Source: CAYJDG01 sp964368875 (lineage in GTDB: Bacteria > Pseudomonadota > Alphaproteobacteria > Micavibrionales > Micavibrionaceae). From it: a stretch of DNA of 62,606 nt. The stretch lies in contig CAYJDG010000009.1 in the NCBI GenBank assembly GCA_964368875.1, positions 1 to 62,606 of the forward strand, given 5' to 3'. Of this stretch, positions 25,636-33,702 are shown one piece after another. A program made the position numbers and the translations under genes. The notes under the pieces are model-generated. The model worked only from the letters and a program-made list of their open reading frames with translations. It was not told the DNA's origin and made no database searches. Every line of letters begins with the position of its first letter. Position 1 is the stretch's first letter.

Positions 25636-27054
25636 CTATCTGTTAAAGTTTGCGGCGTGGCGCTTGGATGGAAGAGTGCGAAGAGCCTCGACAACGACAT
25701 TCATCTTACTCCCTGCCGAGCCCTTGACCATCACCACATCGCCCGGTACGAGCACATCAGGAACGATCGACGCCATTTCAATACTATTCGCGCGGTGGGC
25801 ACCCTGTTGTTCAGGAGCAAGCTTATCGTATAGATTTTTCATGAGTGGACCACATGTGTAAACCAGATCAACGTTGGCCGCCTTAAGCGGCAACATCAAA
25901 TCTGCATGAACCTTACTGCCACGCTCCCCTAACTCCAGCATGTCGCCAAGAATAGCTATCCGTCGCCCCCCGCGGCCTGGATCGATCAAGGCCATAACTT
26001 TAAAAGCTGCCTGCATGGCGAACGGCGAAGAATTATAGCTCTCGTCAATCAGCGTGACCGGGTTTTTAGGATCACCGAGCATAATGATTTCGTGACGGCC
26101 CTTGCCACCCAGTGGGTCCATACGCTCTAAGGCCCGCGCTGCACTTTCAATATCGCCGTCGATCAGACGCACACTGAGAAGCACAGCCAAGGCATTCAGT
26201 GCAGTGTGGAGGGCAGCATGGCGAAGCGTAAAGGAAATTTCTTCTCCCAAAATCATGGCGCGGATGCGGATGCCGTTGCTGGCAATCAGAGTATCCAGCA
26301 ATCTGGCATCGGCCTGCTCGTGGGTGCCGAAGGTGAAAATTTTGGCAACGCCTTGACCGGTCGCCTCCAGTTTCAGAATTTCAAACTGATCAATATCGCG
26401 GTTCAGGATAGCAATGCCGTTTGCATCCATACCTGCGAAAATCTCTCCCACAGCAGGAATTTCTGCAGGAGCGCAATTCGTGATCACGGCAACATGAGGA
26501 CGCGCCTGCAACGAGAGTGGAATAAGCTCATCTTCAGCCATCATACCGATCTCAACAACGCTGAAATCTGTCCCTGAGTGCATACGGCAAAGCGTGAGGG
26601 GCACGCCCCAGTGATCATTAAAATTCTTTTCGCTGTAATGCGTCTGCCCCAGAACCGAGAACGCCTCACTCATCATTTCACGCGTACCCGATTTACCAAC
26701 GCTACCGGTAATCGCGATGACTCTCGCCGAACAGCGGCCACGCGCAGCGCGACCTAAGTCCTCAAGGGCGGTGAGTGTATCGGGCACCATCAGCAGGCGT
26801 TCCGGATCAACATTTTCGGGGATGTAGTCGACCACTGCGGCGACAGCTCCATGGGCGAGCGCCTCGGCGACGAAATCATGGCCGTCTACTTTTTCACCGC
26901 GAATTGCAATGAACAAATCTCCGGCACGCAGCGTGCGGGTATCGATCGAAACGCCGCTCGCATACCAGTTACGGGTAGTTTGCCCACCGGTTGCGCGGGC
27001 AGCATCGAGAGAGGTCCATAAAGTGCTTGAAGGTGCTTTAAATGTGCTTGTCAT
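25636..27054 (-). CDS. murF: UDP-MurNAc-tripeptide D-Ala-D-Ala ligase MurF
   Basis: Adds D-Ala-D-Ala to complete UDP-MurNAc-pentapeptide. N-terminal DTRTLRAGDLFIAIRGEKVDGHDF, P-loop ITGSVGKSGTREM (Lys followed by Ser instead of the usual Thr), NFNDHWGVPLTL and DESYNSSPFAM, ending with KGSAGSKMN. 472 residues. Encoded 6 nt after murE. It is the housekeeping MurF, distinct from the membrane-anchored paralogue at 14988-16571. Confidence 0.95.
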   Translation of the reverse strand: MTSTFKAPSSTLWTSLDAARATGGQTTRNWYASGVSIDTRTLRAGDLFIAIRGEKVDGHDFVAEALAHGAVAAVVDYIPENVDPERLLMVPDTLTALEDLGRAARGRCSARVIAITGSVGKSGTREMMSEAFSVLGQTHYSEKNFNDHWGVPLTLCRMHSGTDFSVVEIGMMAEDELIPLSLQARPHVAVITNCAPAEIPAVGEIFAGMDANGIAILNRDIDQFEILKLEATGQGVAKIFTFGTHEQADARLLDTLIASNGIRIRAMILGEEISFTLRHAALHTALNALAVLLSVRLIDGDIESAARALERMDPLGGKGRHEIIMLGDPKNPVTLIDESYNSSPFAMQAAFKVMALIDPGRGGRRIAILGDMLELGERGSKVHADLMLPLKAANVDLVYTCGPLMKNLYDKLAPEQQGAHRANSIEMASIVPDVLVPGDVVMVKGSAGSKMNVVVEALRTLPSKRHAANFNR

Positions 27055-27060
27055 TGGGTA

Positions 27061-28167
27061 TTAAGATGCCTCCTGCATCGCTGAATGTGCTTCGTTTACA
27101 TCGTCGAACGGGTCGACCCGGTCGGCAAAAATTTGTCCCTGCTCATGGCCCTTGCCAGCAATCACCAGAATGTCGCCTGTCTCAAGCATCGCAACCGATC
27201 GCTGAATCGCAGCCTTACGTCCATCAACTTCTATGGCACCGGGTGCCCCTTCAAGAATGGCGGCGCGAATTGCCGCCGGATCTTCCGAGCGCGGATTGTC
27301 GTCTGTTATAATCACCACGTCTGCTAGCTTGGCAGCAATCTGCCCCATAACTGGACGTTTGCCCCGGTCACGGTCTCCGCCACAGCCGAACAGGCAGACA
27401 AGGCGTTTGTCTGTATGAGGCCGCAACGATGAAAGGATATTTTCGAGCGCGTCGGGCGTATGGGCATAATCGACATAGACCGCGGCGCCTTTTGGATGAC
27501 CTGGCACCAACTGTAAGCGTCCGGCAACGCCCTCAAGCAACGGCAAAACATCCAGAATGTCATCCAGTTTTTTCTCATCGAGCGCAATTGCCAGACCAGC
27601 AGCACAGAGAACGTTCATGGCCTGAAACGCCCCAACCAGCGGCAGCGTAAACGTGCATTTGCGGCCCATCAGCTCAAGCTTCAGCAACTGGCCTTGCGCC
27701 ACTGCGGTGCGCTCAAGAAGTTTCATCTCGCGGCCTTGCTCACCATACGTCCAGCAGCGCAAATTTTTAGCTTCACACGAAGCAATAACATCCTTGGCTT
27801 CAGGAACATCAGCATTGATAACTGCGATGCCGTCATCTTCAAGAATATCACTGAAGAGCCGCAGCTTGGCGTCACGGTATTCTTCCATCGTCGCATGATA
27901 ATCCAGATGGTCGCGGGTCAGGTTGGTGAACCCTGCCGCCTTAATTTTTACGCCGTCGAGGCGGTATTGATGCAGGCCATGGCTGGAGGCTTCTATAGCC
28001 AGATGTGTAATCCCACCTGCAGCAAGATCGGCCAGATGNNNNNNNNNNNNNNNNNNNNNNNNNNNNNNNNNNNNNNNNNNNNNNNNNNNNNNNNNNNNNN
28101 NNNNNNNNNNNNNNNNNNNNNNNNNNNNNNNNNNNNNNCGGCCAAGCAGGGCAGAAAGTTTTGGCAT
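27061..28167 (-). CDS. murE: UDP-MurNAc-dipeptide meso-DAP ligase MurE, broken by assembly gap
   Basis: Adds the third residue of the stem peptide. After the gap EASSHGLHQYRL, TNLTRDHLDYH, VDYAHTPDALEN and DDNPRSEDP are seen. DNPR is the tetrad typical of meso-diaminopimelate-specific MurE. Only about nine residues (MPKLSALLG) precede the gap, so the P-loop and the UMAG-binding domain are missing, an estimated 145 residues. Start 28167 overlaps the ftsI stop by 1 nt (TGATG). A longer start at 28302 lies inside ftsI and is rejected. Confidence 0.92.
   Translation of the reverse strand: MPKLSALLGXXXXXXXXXXXXXXXXXXXXXXXXXXXXXXXXXXHLADLAAGGITHLAIEASSHGLHQYRLDGVKIKAAGFTNLTRDHLDYHATMEEYRDAKLRLFSDILEDDGIAVINADVPEAKDVIASCEAKNLRCWTYGEQGREMKLLERTAVAQGQLLKLELMGRKCTFTLPLVGAFQAMNVLCAAGLAIALDEKKLDDILDVLPLLEGVAGRLQLVPGHPKGAAVYVDYAHTPDALENILSSLRPHTDKRLVCLFGCGGDRDRGKRPVMGQIAAKLADVVIITDDNPRSEDPAAIRAAILEGAPGAIEVDGRKAAIQRSVAMLETGDILVIAGKGHEQGQIFADRVDPFDDVNEAHSAMQEAS
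28039..28138. other. assembly gap (100 N) near the 5' end of murE
   Basis: Exactly 100 N. By MurE length about 430-450 bp should be missing, including the ATP-binding GTNGKT motif. Confidence 0.93.
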
Positions 28168-29888
28168 CAATGCTCCTCCGGCTTGAAAGAGACGAATTGT
28201 TCGAGCGGCTCGGAAATATCCGGCTGGCCCTGTAAAGGTTTCATATTGAGAAGCGGCACCATCGAAGAGATGACACGACTGACGGCCGGAGCAGCGACCC
28301 AACCGGCAGTCGCGAAGCCATAACTTTTCTTGTTAGGCTGCGGCTCGTCAAACATTGTGAACACGACATATTTTGGATCGTTAATCGGAAAGACGGCCAT
28401 AAAGGATGACATTCGCTTATCAGCAGCATAGCGACCGTTCACAGCCTTATCTGCCGTACCGGTTTTACCACCAACCATATATCCAGGGACATCGGCATTA
28501 CCACCTGTTCCTTCCGTCACAACCAGTCTCATGAGCTGGCGCATCTTCAGGGATGTTTCCTGCCGCACAACGCGAATATTATATTGCTTGGGCACTGCCC
28601 CGTCTTCAGCCTTGATCAGGGTTGGCTTAACCAACGTCCCACCATTGATGATCGAGGCGGATGCCGCGACAACCTGTAACGGCGTAACCGCAATACCGTG
28701 GCCGTAGGATGCCGTGAGCGTGCTGATTTCGCGCCATGGGTTCGGTAGCAGTGGTGCCCCTACTTCATCGATCTCAAAATCTTCTTTGCGGGTTAAACCG
28801 ATATCTGTGTAAAAATTGCGTAAGGCCGTAGTTCCGATAGTCTCCGCCATCAGCGCGGTACCGATATTCGAGGAGTGCATAAACACTTCCGGAACCGTCA
28901 AAGGATGCTTCTCAGGGTGATAGTCGGAAATTTTTCGTCCATAGCGCTGTAATGGCACCATCGTATTATAGGTGGTTCCCATCGTCGCATGCGTCTTATC
29001 GAGCAAAGCGGCAGTGGTAAAAATTTTAAAGATCGACCCCATTTCGAAAACGCCAAGCGTCACGCGGTTGAACATTTCGTTGGGCCGAGCATTCGGAGTC
29101 TGTGGATCGAAATCCGGCAGGGAGACAGCCGCAAGCACTTCACCTGTATGAACATCCATTATGACACCGGCACTCGCCTTGGCCGTAAAATCTGCCATCG
29201 TCCGGCGCAGCTCACGGCGCAGAATATGCTGAAGTCTGATATCAAGAGTGAGCCTGACGGGAGCCGTGTCTGTAGAGATGATTTTGTTAAAGCTTCGCTC
29301 AACTCCGGCGAGTCCACGCCCATCAACATCACTGTAGCCAACCATGTGAGACGTCAGCGGTCCTTGCGGATAAAAACGCCGATAATTATAGGCAAACGCC
29401 AAACCTGGATCGCCGATATTGAGGATTTGTTTTTGTTCGTCCGGTGTCAGGTTACGCCTGATCCACACAAAGCGTTTCTTTTCCTGCAACCGGCGTAAGG
29501 TTTCACCATAGGTCAAATCAGGAAATATTTTGACCAGTGCTTTGGCAGTGCCGACAGGATCGAGAATCAGTTTGGGATCTGCATGCAGGGACGCGGTCTT
29601 TAATGAGGTAGCGAGGAGGACGCCGTTACGGTCGATAATGTCTGCCCGACGGTGCTGGCCATCGTCTTTAAGGGCCTGAGTCTGATTTTCTTCTATCCCG
29701 GCAGTTTCTTCATTTTTCAGGAAGTAGCCTTGAATCAGAGTCGCATCGACGAGACGGGCTGCAACGACGATGTAGAAAAGCGTGAATAAGCCGACGATGA
29801 GAACAATCCGCCCACGCGCCAGATCGAGGGCTGAACTTTTTTCACCCTTGATCCGCATCGATAGTTTATTAAATGGCGAGCGGCTCAT
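28167..29888 (-). CDS. ftsI: septal peptidoglycan transpeptidase FtsI (PBP3)
   Basis: Class B penicillin-binding protein cross-linking septal wall. One N-terminal membrane helix (about 26-46), the dimerisation/pedestal domain (RADIIDRNGVLLAT), and transpeptidase motifs SIFK (Ser285), SSN (339-341) and KTGTADK near residue 475. 573 residues. Overlaps ftsL by 4 nt (ATGA) and murE by 1 nt. Confidence 0.96.
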   Translation of the reverse strand: MSRSPFNKLSMRIKGEKSSALDLARGRIVLIVGLFTLFYIVVAARLVDATLIQGYFLKNEETAGIEENQTQALKDDGQHRRADIIDRNGVLLATSLKTASLHADPKLILDPVGTAKALVKIFPDLTYGETLRRLQEKKRFVWIRRNLTPDEQKQILNIGDPGLAFAYNYRRFYPQGPLTSHMVGYSDVDGRGLAGVERSFNKIISTDTAPVRLTLDIRLQHILRRELRRTMADFTAKASAGVIMDVHTGEVLAAVSLPDFDPQTPNARPNEMFNRVTLGVFEMGSIFKIFTTAALLDKTHATMGTTYNTMVPLQRYGRKISDYHPEKHPLTVPEVFMHSSNIGTALMAETIGTTALRNFYTDIGLTRKEDFEIDEVGAPLLPNPWREISTLTASYGHGIAVTPLQVVAASASIINGGTLVKPTLIKAEDGAVPKQYNIRVVRQETSLKMRQLMRLVVTEGTGGNADVPGYMVGGKTGTADKAVNGRYAADKRMSSFMAVFPINDPKYVVFTMFDEPQPNKKSYGFATAGWVAAPAVSRVISSMVPLLNMKPLQGQPDISEPLEQFVSFKPEEH

Positions 29889-30349
29889 TGCGCCTCCTGC
29901 TGCAATGTGTCTAGAAGCTGATCAAAACTCTGTTCGTCCTTGGTAATAGGTGCGGCAGGTGGCGCAGGACGGATTGCAGGAAGCGCGGTTGGCGTTTTGG
30001 GTTTGGGTTTGGTTTCGGTCGAGACAAACACCGGCTTGCCTTTCGGAGGCAATGGTATCGTTACGGGCTCCGGAATCATGCTGACATTCTGCACCAGACC
30101 ATCCGCTTTGATTGGCGTCATCTTCAGATATTCATTCGCCATCTCTTCGAGACGGTCTGGACGATTGAGATAATCCCATTCTGCATCCAGCACGCGGATT
30201 GCTTCCTGTTCCTGCGAAACAACCTGCTGAAGTTTACGTTGTTCGCGCTCACCCTTCTGCACCTGCTGGGAAACCCAGAACAAAGCTCCACCGGACAACA
30301 ATGCCAGCAGCAAGGCAGTGAATGACGAGAGTTTGAGGACAAATTTCAT
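29885..30349 (-). CDS. ftsL: cell division protein FtsL
   Basis: Small bitopic divisome protein, by position between rsmH and ftsI. One transmembrane helix (about 8-26), a periplasmic coiled coil rich in Gln/Glu (QQVQKGEREQRKLQQVVSQE, residues 28-47) and DYLNRPDRLEEMANEYLKM, typical of FtsL. The Pro/Lys-rich tail after residue 90 is longer than in enteric FtsL. ATGA overlaps on both sides. Confidence 0.85.
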   Translation of the reverse strand: MKFVLKLSSFTALLLALLSGGALFWVSQQVQKGEREQRKLQQVVSQEQEAIRVLDAEWDYLNRPDRLEEMANEYLKMTPIKADGLVQNVSMIPEPVTIPLPPKGKPVFVSTETKPKPKTPTALPAIRPAPPAAPITKDEQSFDQLLDTLQQEAQ

Positions 30350-31290
30350 GCAGCAGTCCTTGTAGCAGCGCGCAATTTGGCAGAACGGGCGCGGGGGTTC
30401 AGGGAAGTTTCATCATCTTGGGCGATCAGAGCCTTACGGGTGATCAGGGAGAACGTCTGGGAATTTTCTGCTGACGCGGACGCGGGCAGATAACGGGAGG
30501 GGGCCGGGGCAGGTTTGGCCCGGTCATTGAGGAAGGTTTTAACAATACGGTCTTCGAGCGAATGGAACGTGACGACGACCAGACGGCCACCTTCACCAAG
30601 GACATCTTCGCTCGCTTCAAGCACACGCTCAAGCTCGCCAAGTTCGTCGTTCACATAGATACGCAACGCTTGAAACGTGCGTGTGGAGGGATCGATTTTA
30701 TCTTTATGCGAAAAATGCACGACTGAGCGAATGATATCCGTCAGCTCGCGCGTAGTTTCGATACGCTTGGTCAGCCGTGCTTTAACGATAGCGGCGGCGA
30801 TCCGGCGCGAATGACGCTCCTCGCCATAAGTATAAATGATATCCGCCAATTCCTTCTCGGGCGTCGCATTGACGACATCCGCCGCGGTCCGACCTTGCGT
30901 TGTGTCCATTCGCATATCGAGCGGCGCATCGAAGCGGAATGAAAATCCCCGTTCCGGCTGATCGATCTGCATTGAGGAGACACCGATATCGAGAACGATT
31001 GCATCGACCTTCTCAAGGCCGAGCGCTGCCAGATGCTCTTTGATCTGCGAAAACGCCCCCTGCACGAACGTCAGGCGTGAACCGTAGGTATCTTTCCACG
31101 GCGCGGCATGAGCAAACGCACTTGGATCGCGATCAATTGCAATGACATTGCATTTTGCTGCATCGAGCATTCCGCGCGTATATCCACCCGCGCCAAAGGT
31201 GCCGTCCACATAGGTCTCATCATCCTGCGGACCAAGGGCTGCCAAAACTTCATTCAGCATGACGGGAATATGTGGCGCAGGCTGCTCCAT
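30346..31290 (-). CDS. rsmH: 16S rRNA (cytosine1402-N4)-methyltransferase RsmH
   Basis: SAM-dependent methyltransferase of 16S rRNA C1402, also called MraW. N-terminal HIPVMLNEVLAAL, SAM motif VDGTFGAGGYTRG, DIGVSSMQIDQPERGFSFR and VVTFHSLEDRIVK are characteristic. ATG at 31290 overlaps the mraZ stop by 1 nt; a GTG at 31293 is an alternative. About 314 residues. Confidence 0.96.
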   Translation of the reverse strand: MEQPAPHIPVMLNEVLAALGPQDDETYVDGTFGAGGYTRGMLDAAKCNVIAIDRDPSAFAHAAPWKDTYGSRLTFVQGAFSQIKEHLAALGLEKVDAIVLDIGVSSMQIDQPERGFSFRFDAPLDMRMDTTQGRTAADVVNATPEKELADIIYTYGEERHSRRIAAAIVKARLTKRIETTRELTDIIRSVVHFSHKDKIDPSTRTFQALRIYVNDELGELERVLEASEDVLGEGGRLVVVTFHSLEDRIVKTFLNDRAKPAPAPSRYLPASASAENSQTFSLITRKALIAQDDETSLNPRARSAKLRAATRTAA

Positions 31291-31754
31291 CACGAGGCCT
31301 CCGCATTTCTCAGGCGCGGTAGCGTCAGATTTTGTTTGATGACATTCGCGCGGGCATCGGTGCGGCGTTTCTCAAAAGCTGCAGCATCCCAGAGCTGAAA
31401 CTTACGGCCAAGTCCGGTAAAGACAACGTTCTCTTTAAAACCGGCATACTCAACCATATGTTCGGGTAACCCAATACGGCCTTCACTGTCGAACGGGCAC
31501 TGCACGGCTTCTGCGAAGATAGACGTCGCGAGATCGTCCTGCTGATTGGAAAAAAGATCGAAGTGATCAAGGCGATCGCTCAATTCAGCCATCGTGCCGT
31601 AATCGAATCCTTCGAGACACGCGTGAGATGTTCCCTTGAACAGCACCACACCTTGAAACGCCTGCCCGACCAGCGCCGACCGGAACGCTGCAGGGACGGA
31701 AATCCGGCCCTTTTTATCGATCCTGTTGGTGAAAGTGGAAAGGAAAAGCGGCAT
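31290..31754 (-). CDS. mraZ: transcriptional regulator MraZ
   Basis: AbrB-like DNA-binding protein, first gene of dcw. Two tandem swapped-hairpin repeats: FTNRIDKKGRISVPAAFR (about 7-24) and CPFDSEGRIGLPEHMVEYA (about 88-106). 154 residues, the usual length. MraZ represses its own operon in E. coli through TGGG repeats. Matching repeats occur 57-102 nt upstream here. Confidence 0.95.
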   Translation of the reverse strand: MPLFLSTFTNRIDKKGRISVPAAFRSALVGQAFQGVVLFKGTSHACLEGFDYGTMAELSDRLDHFDLFSNQQDDLATSIFAEAVQCPFDSEGRIGLPEHMVEYAGFKENVVFTGLGRKFQLWDAAAFEKRRTDARANVIKQNLTLPRLRNAEAS

Positions 31755-31810
31755 GAAAAGCTGGTCTCACCCCTGAGAGAAAATTACGGTAAGTCGAATC
31801 CCTCCCCGAT

Positions 31811-31856
31811 TGGGATTTAACCTGTATCTAATGGGATACCATGGGCTTTTATGGGC
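31811..31856. promoter_or_regulatory. probable MraZ operator: periodic TGGG boxes
   Basis: TGGG on the plus strand at 31811, 31832, 31842 and 31852. The last three are exactly 10 bp apart (5-bp box, 5-bp spacer) and the first is 21 bp away, two turns. E. coli MraZ is known to bind TGGGN repeats with 5-nt spacers upstream of mraZ. On the mraZ coding strand the boxes read CCCA. A possible -35 TTGACC precedes them (minus strand, just right of 31852), so bound MraZ would block the promoter. GANTC sites flank the region at 31796 and 31865. Confidence 0.7.
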
Positions 31857-32028
31857 GGTCAAATGAATCGAAGTGCCTGTCCCGCAAAAAGATGTTGGCA
31901 GAACTGGGGGCTAGTCTGTGGATAAGTTTTTGCTCCTCTTAATAAATGTTACGTCAATTATAAATCTGAACCAAATTCTTTGGCTGCCGTTAGTTCAGGG
32001 CAAATATTTTTAAAAGGGAATATATATT

Positions 32029-32427
32029 ATGACCATTCATGCCGATCCATCATTTGATCCGTCAAAGGATCCTCGCCGCCTCCGCTTTGAAAAAATGCAG
32101 AAAGAGGGCGGCACCTATGAAGAATTATTTCAGCTAATACAGGAATTCATCGCGCTCGGTCACAATCCCAAAGATCCAACGGATGGCATGTACGTGATCC
32201 TCGGCATTTCACCAGAGTTTCTGGAAACGATGTTATTTACGCTGCGGACCCAGCCAGATGCGACGATTGATGAATTCAGTATCATTCCAGGCGCGCCGGA
32301 AGAGGCGCTTGAGCCGGCAACTCCCGAGGCAGAGTTTCAGGCGGCGGCGACGACCCCACCTGCCCCAGTGCCCCCCACAGAGACGGTTCCGGAAGCTGCG
32401 CCTGAGCCAGAAGCCAAAACCGCCTAA
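32029..32427 (+). CDS. unknown acidic protein with Pro/Ala/Glu-rich tail
   Basis: A 132-residue cytoplasmic-looking protein. The first 85 residues form a helical domain (RRLRFEKMQKEGGTYEELFQ; YVILGISPEFLETML), the rest is a low-complexity Pro/Glu/Ala tail. AAGGGAA lies upstream of ATG 32029. It is divergent from mraZ. No family recognised. Confidence 0.6.
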   Translation: MTIHADPSFDPSKDPRRLRFEKMQKEGGTYEELFQLIQEFIALGHNPKDPTDGMYVILGISPEFLETMLFTLRTQPDATIDEFSIIPGAPEEALEPATPEAEFQAAATTPPAPVPPTETVPEAAPEPEAKTA

Positions 32428-32453
32428 AGCACAGTTATGAAATCGAATGCGGT

Positions 32454-32478
32454 TCAGCTAGTATAATGGCTAAGCTGA
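32454..32478. other. hairpin at gap edge, possibly the 5' part of a tRNA gene
   Basis: TCAGCT (32454-32459) and AGCTGA (32473-32478) pair perfectly around a 13-nt loop containing AG...GG.. TA, like a tRNA D-arm. The following bases are N, so the rest cannot be seen. The loop also contains a perfect TATAAT (32462-32467), so a promoter is an alternative reading. Confidence 0.2.
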
Positions 32479-32578
32479 NNNNNNNNNNNNNNNNNNNNNN
32501 NNNNNNNNNNNNNNNNNNNNNNNNNNNNNNNNNNNNNNNNNNNNNNNNNNNNNNNNNNNNNNNNNNNNNNNNNNNNNN
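32479..32578. other. assembly gap (100 N) between an unknown gene and rnpB
   Basis: Exactly 100 N. The other three gaps in the window underestimate the missing sequence by about 250-400 bp, so this one may hide a small gene as well. Confidence 0.9.
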
Positions 32579-32592
32579 CTTCAGAAAAATTT

Positions 32593-32957
32593 GCCAGACG
32601 GCCTATAAGCCGGATTTTGTCTTCGCTTGCGCGATGGATGACCATTCATCTGGGAGACGAGTCGCCTCGCCCCTCGAGCAACCTACCCGGACCGCAGACC
32701 TGGAAACTGGTACAACGCGATCCCTATTTGGCCTTGCTTCCGGTGGGGTTTGCCATGCCTGTCTGTTACCAGACGAGCGGTGCGCTCTTACCGCACCATT
32801 TCAACCTTGCCCGCACCCCCGAAAGGGCCGTTGGCGGTTTCTTTCTGTTGCACTTTCCGTCGGCTTACGCCGCCCAGCCGTTAGCTGGCACCGTGCTTCC
32901 GTGAAGTCCGGACTTTCCTCCCTTACTTTCATAAGAGCGGTCATCCGGCCATCTGGC
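32593..32957 (-). ncRNA. rnpB: RNase P RNA (M1 RNA)
   Basis: Catalytic RNA that removes tRNA 5' leaders. On the minus strand it starts GCCAGATGGCC, which pairs with GGCCGTCTGGC at its 3' end (P1 helix, 32593-32603 with 32957-32947). Conserved elements are GAGGAAAGTCCGGACTTCAC (CR I) near the 5' end, and the 3' signature ACAAAATCCGGCTTATAGG. About 365 nt, bacterial type A size. Ends are set by the P1 helix. The plus-strand frames across it are not genes. Confidence 0.92.
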
Positions 32958-32963
32958 GGGGCG

Positions 32964-32993
32964 ACTATGCGACGGAACGGTGATCCCTGTCAA
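32964..32993 (-). promoter_or_regulatory. sigma-70-type promoter of rnpB
   Basis: On the minus strand a perfect TTGACA (32993-32988), 18-bp spacer, CATAGT (32969-32964), and the first rnpB base 7 nt further on. The TAG stop codon of the amidase gene (32967-32965) lies inside the -10 element. Confidence 0.8.
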
Positions 32994-33702
32994 ACTTGAG
33001 CTTGCGCTTCTGGCGGGTCAATGCCGCAAGCGCGCTGCAAGTCGGCATGTCCGCGCCCCAGTCATCCAGAGTCGCCGGGAGAAAATGGCGGCGGAATTCC
33101 CGCAAAAGAATATTCACATCGACACTTGGATCGTACCCGTATTCCTTGAGCGCAGAAAGAATAAGCTCCGGCTGATCCATCCAGTGCGCAGCCAGTAATT
33201 CATCTTCGTTTGTCACCTGCGGCATCAGGCCAAGACCGGCACTCGCCAGCTTATCCCATGGGAATTTCTCACCCGGATCGATTTTTCTCCCCGGGGCGAC
33301 ATCGGAGTGCCCGAGGATGTGATAGTCAGGAATGTCATTGCGGTCCCTTATGTCGCGCACCAGATCGATCACGGCGATAATCTGCACATCTGGAAATTCT
33401 TCCAGATCATACTCATGCCCGGTATTCCAGATTTCAATACCGATTGATGCCGAATTGATATCATCCATCCGTCCCCAGCTCGATATTCCAGCATGCCATG
33501 CGCGCTTCTTTTCATCGACATATTGCGTGATATTGCCGGTGCCATCGACCATATAATGGGGGGCAACCTTGTCGGGCGTAAGGTAAATCTCTTCCGCTTC
33601 CTGCGCGCTGCGCGTTCCCGTGTAATGCAGGATGATCATACTCGGAGCCTGATCGTTGCGGCGTTCGTTACAGTTTGTGGATGGCAAATTTTTAATGATC
33701 AT
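32965..33702 (-). CDS. N-acetylmuramoyl-L-alanine amidase (Amidase_2, AmpD/AmiD-like)
   Basis: A 245-residue zinc amidase. Zinc ligands and catalytic residues are seen in ILHYTGT (His26), KKRAWHAGISSW and HILGHSDVAPGRKIDPGEKFPW (split by conserved His/Asp/Lys). A putative C-terminal peptidoglycan-binding region follows. No signal peptide is visible, so cytoplasmic muropeptide recycling (AmpD role) is the more likely function, cleaving anhydroMurNAc from peptides. It follows the MFS gene with an ATGA overlap. An AmpG-like role for that MFS gene is possible but not shown. Confidence 0.88.
   Translation of the reverse strand: MIIKNLPSTNCNERRNDQAPSMIILHYTGTRSAQEAEEIYLTPDKVAPHYMVDGTGNITQYVDEKKRAWHAGISSWGRMDDINSASIGIEIWNTGHEYDLEEFPDVQIIAVIDLVRDIRDRNDIPDYHILGHSDVAPGRKIDPGEKFPWDKLASAGLGLMPQVTNEDELLAAHWMDQPELILSALKEYGYDPSVDVNILLREFRRHFLPATLDDWGADMPTCSALAALTRQKRKLKFDRDHRSVA

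Noticed and set aside
28168..28302. Longer MurE start at 28302
   Set aside because: It would lie inside ftsI and the added residues do not look like MurE; ATG 28167 overlaps the ftsI stop as TGATG.
27694..28323. Plus-strand frame of 209 codons through the murE gap
   Set aside because: Antisense shadow of murE and ftsI that reads through N.
32466..32999. Plus-strand open frames across 32466-32999, including the N run
   Set aside because: They cover the rnpB sequence, whose P1 helix and CR I element are clear, and start in or through N. No protein signature.
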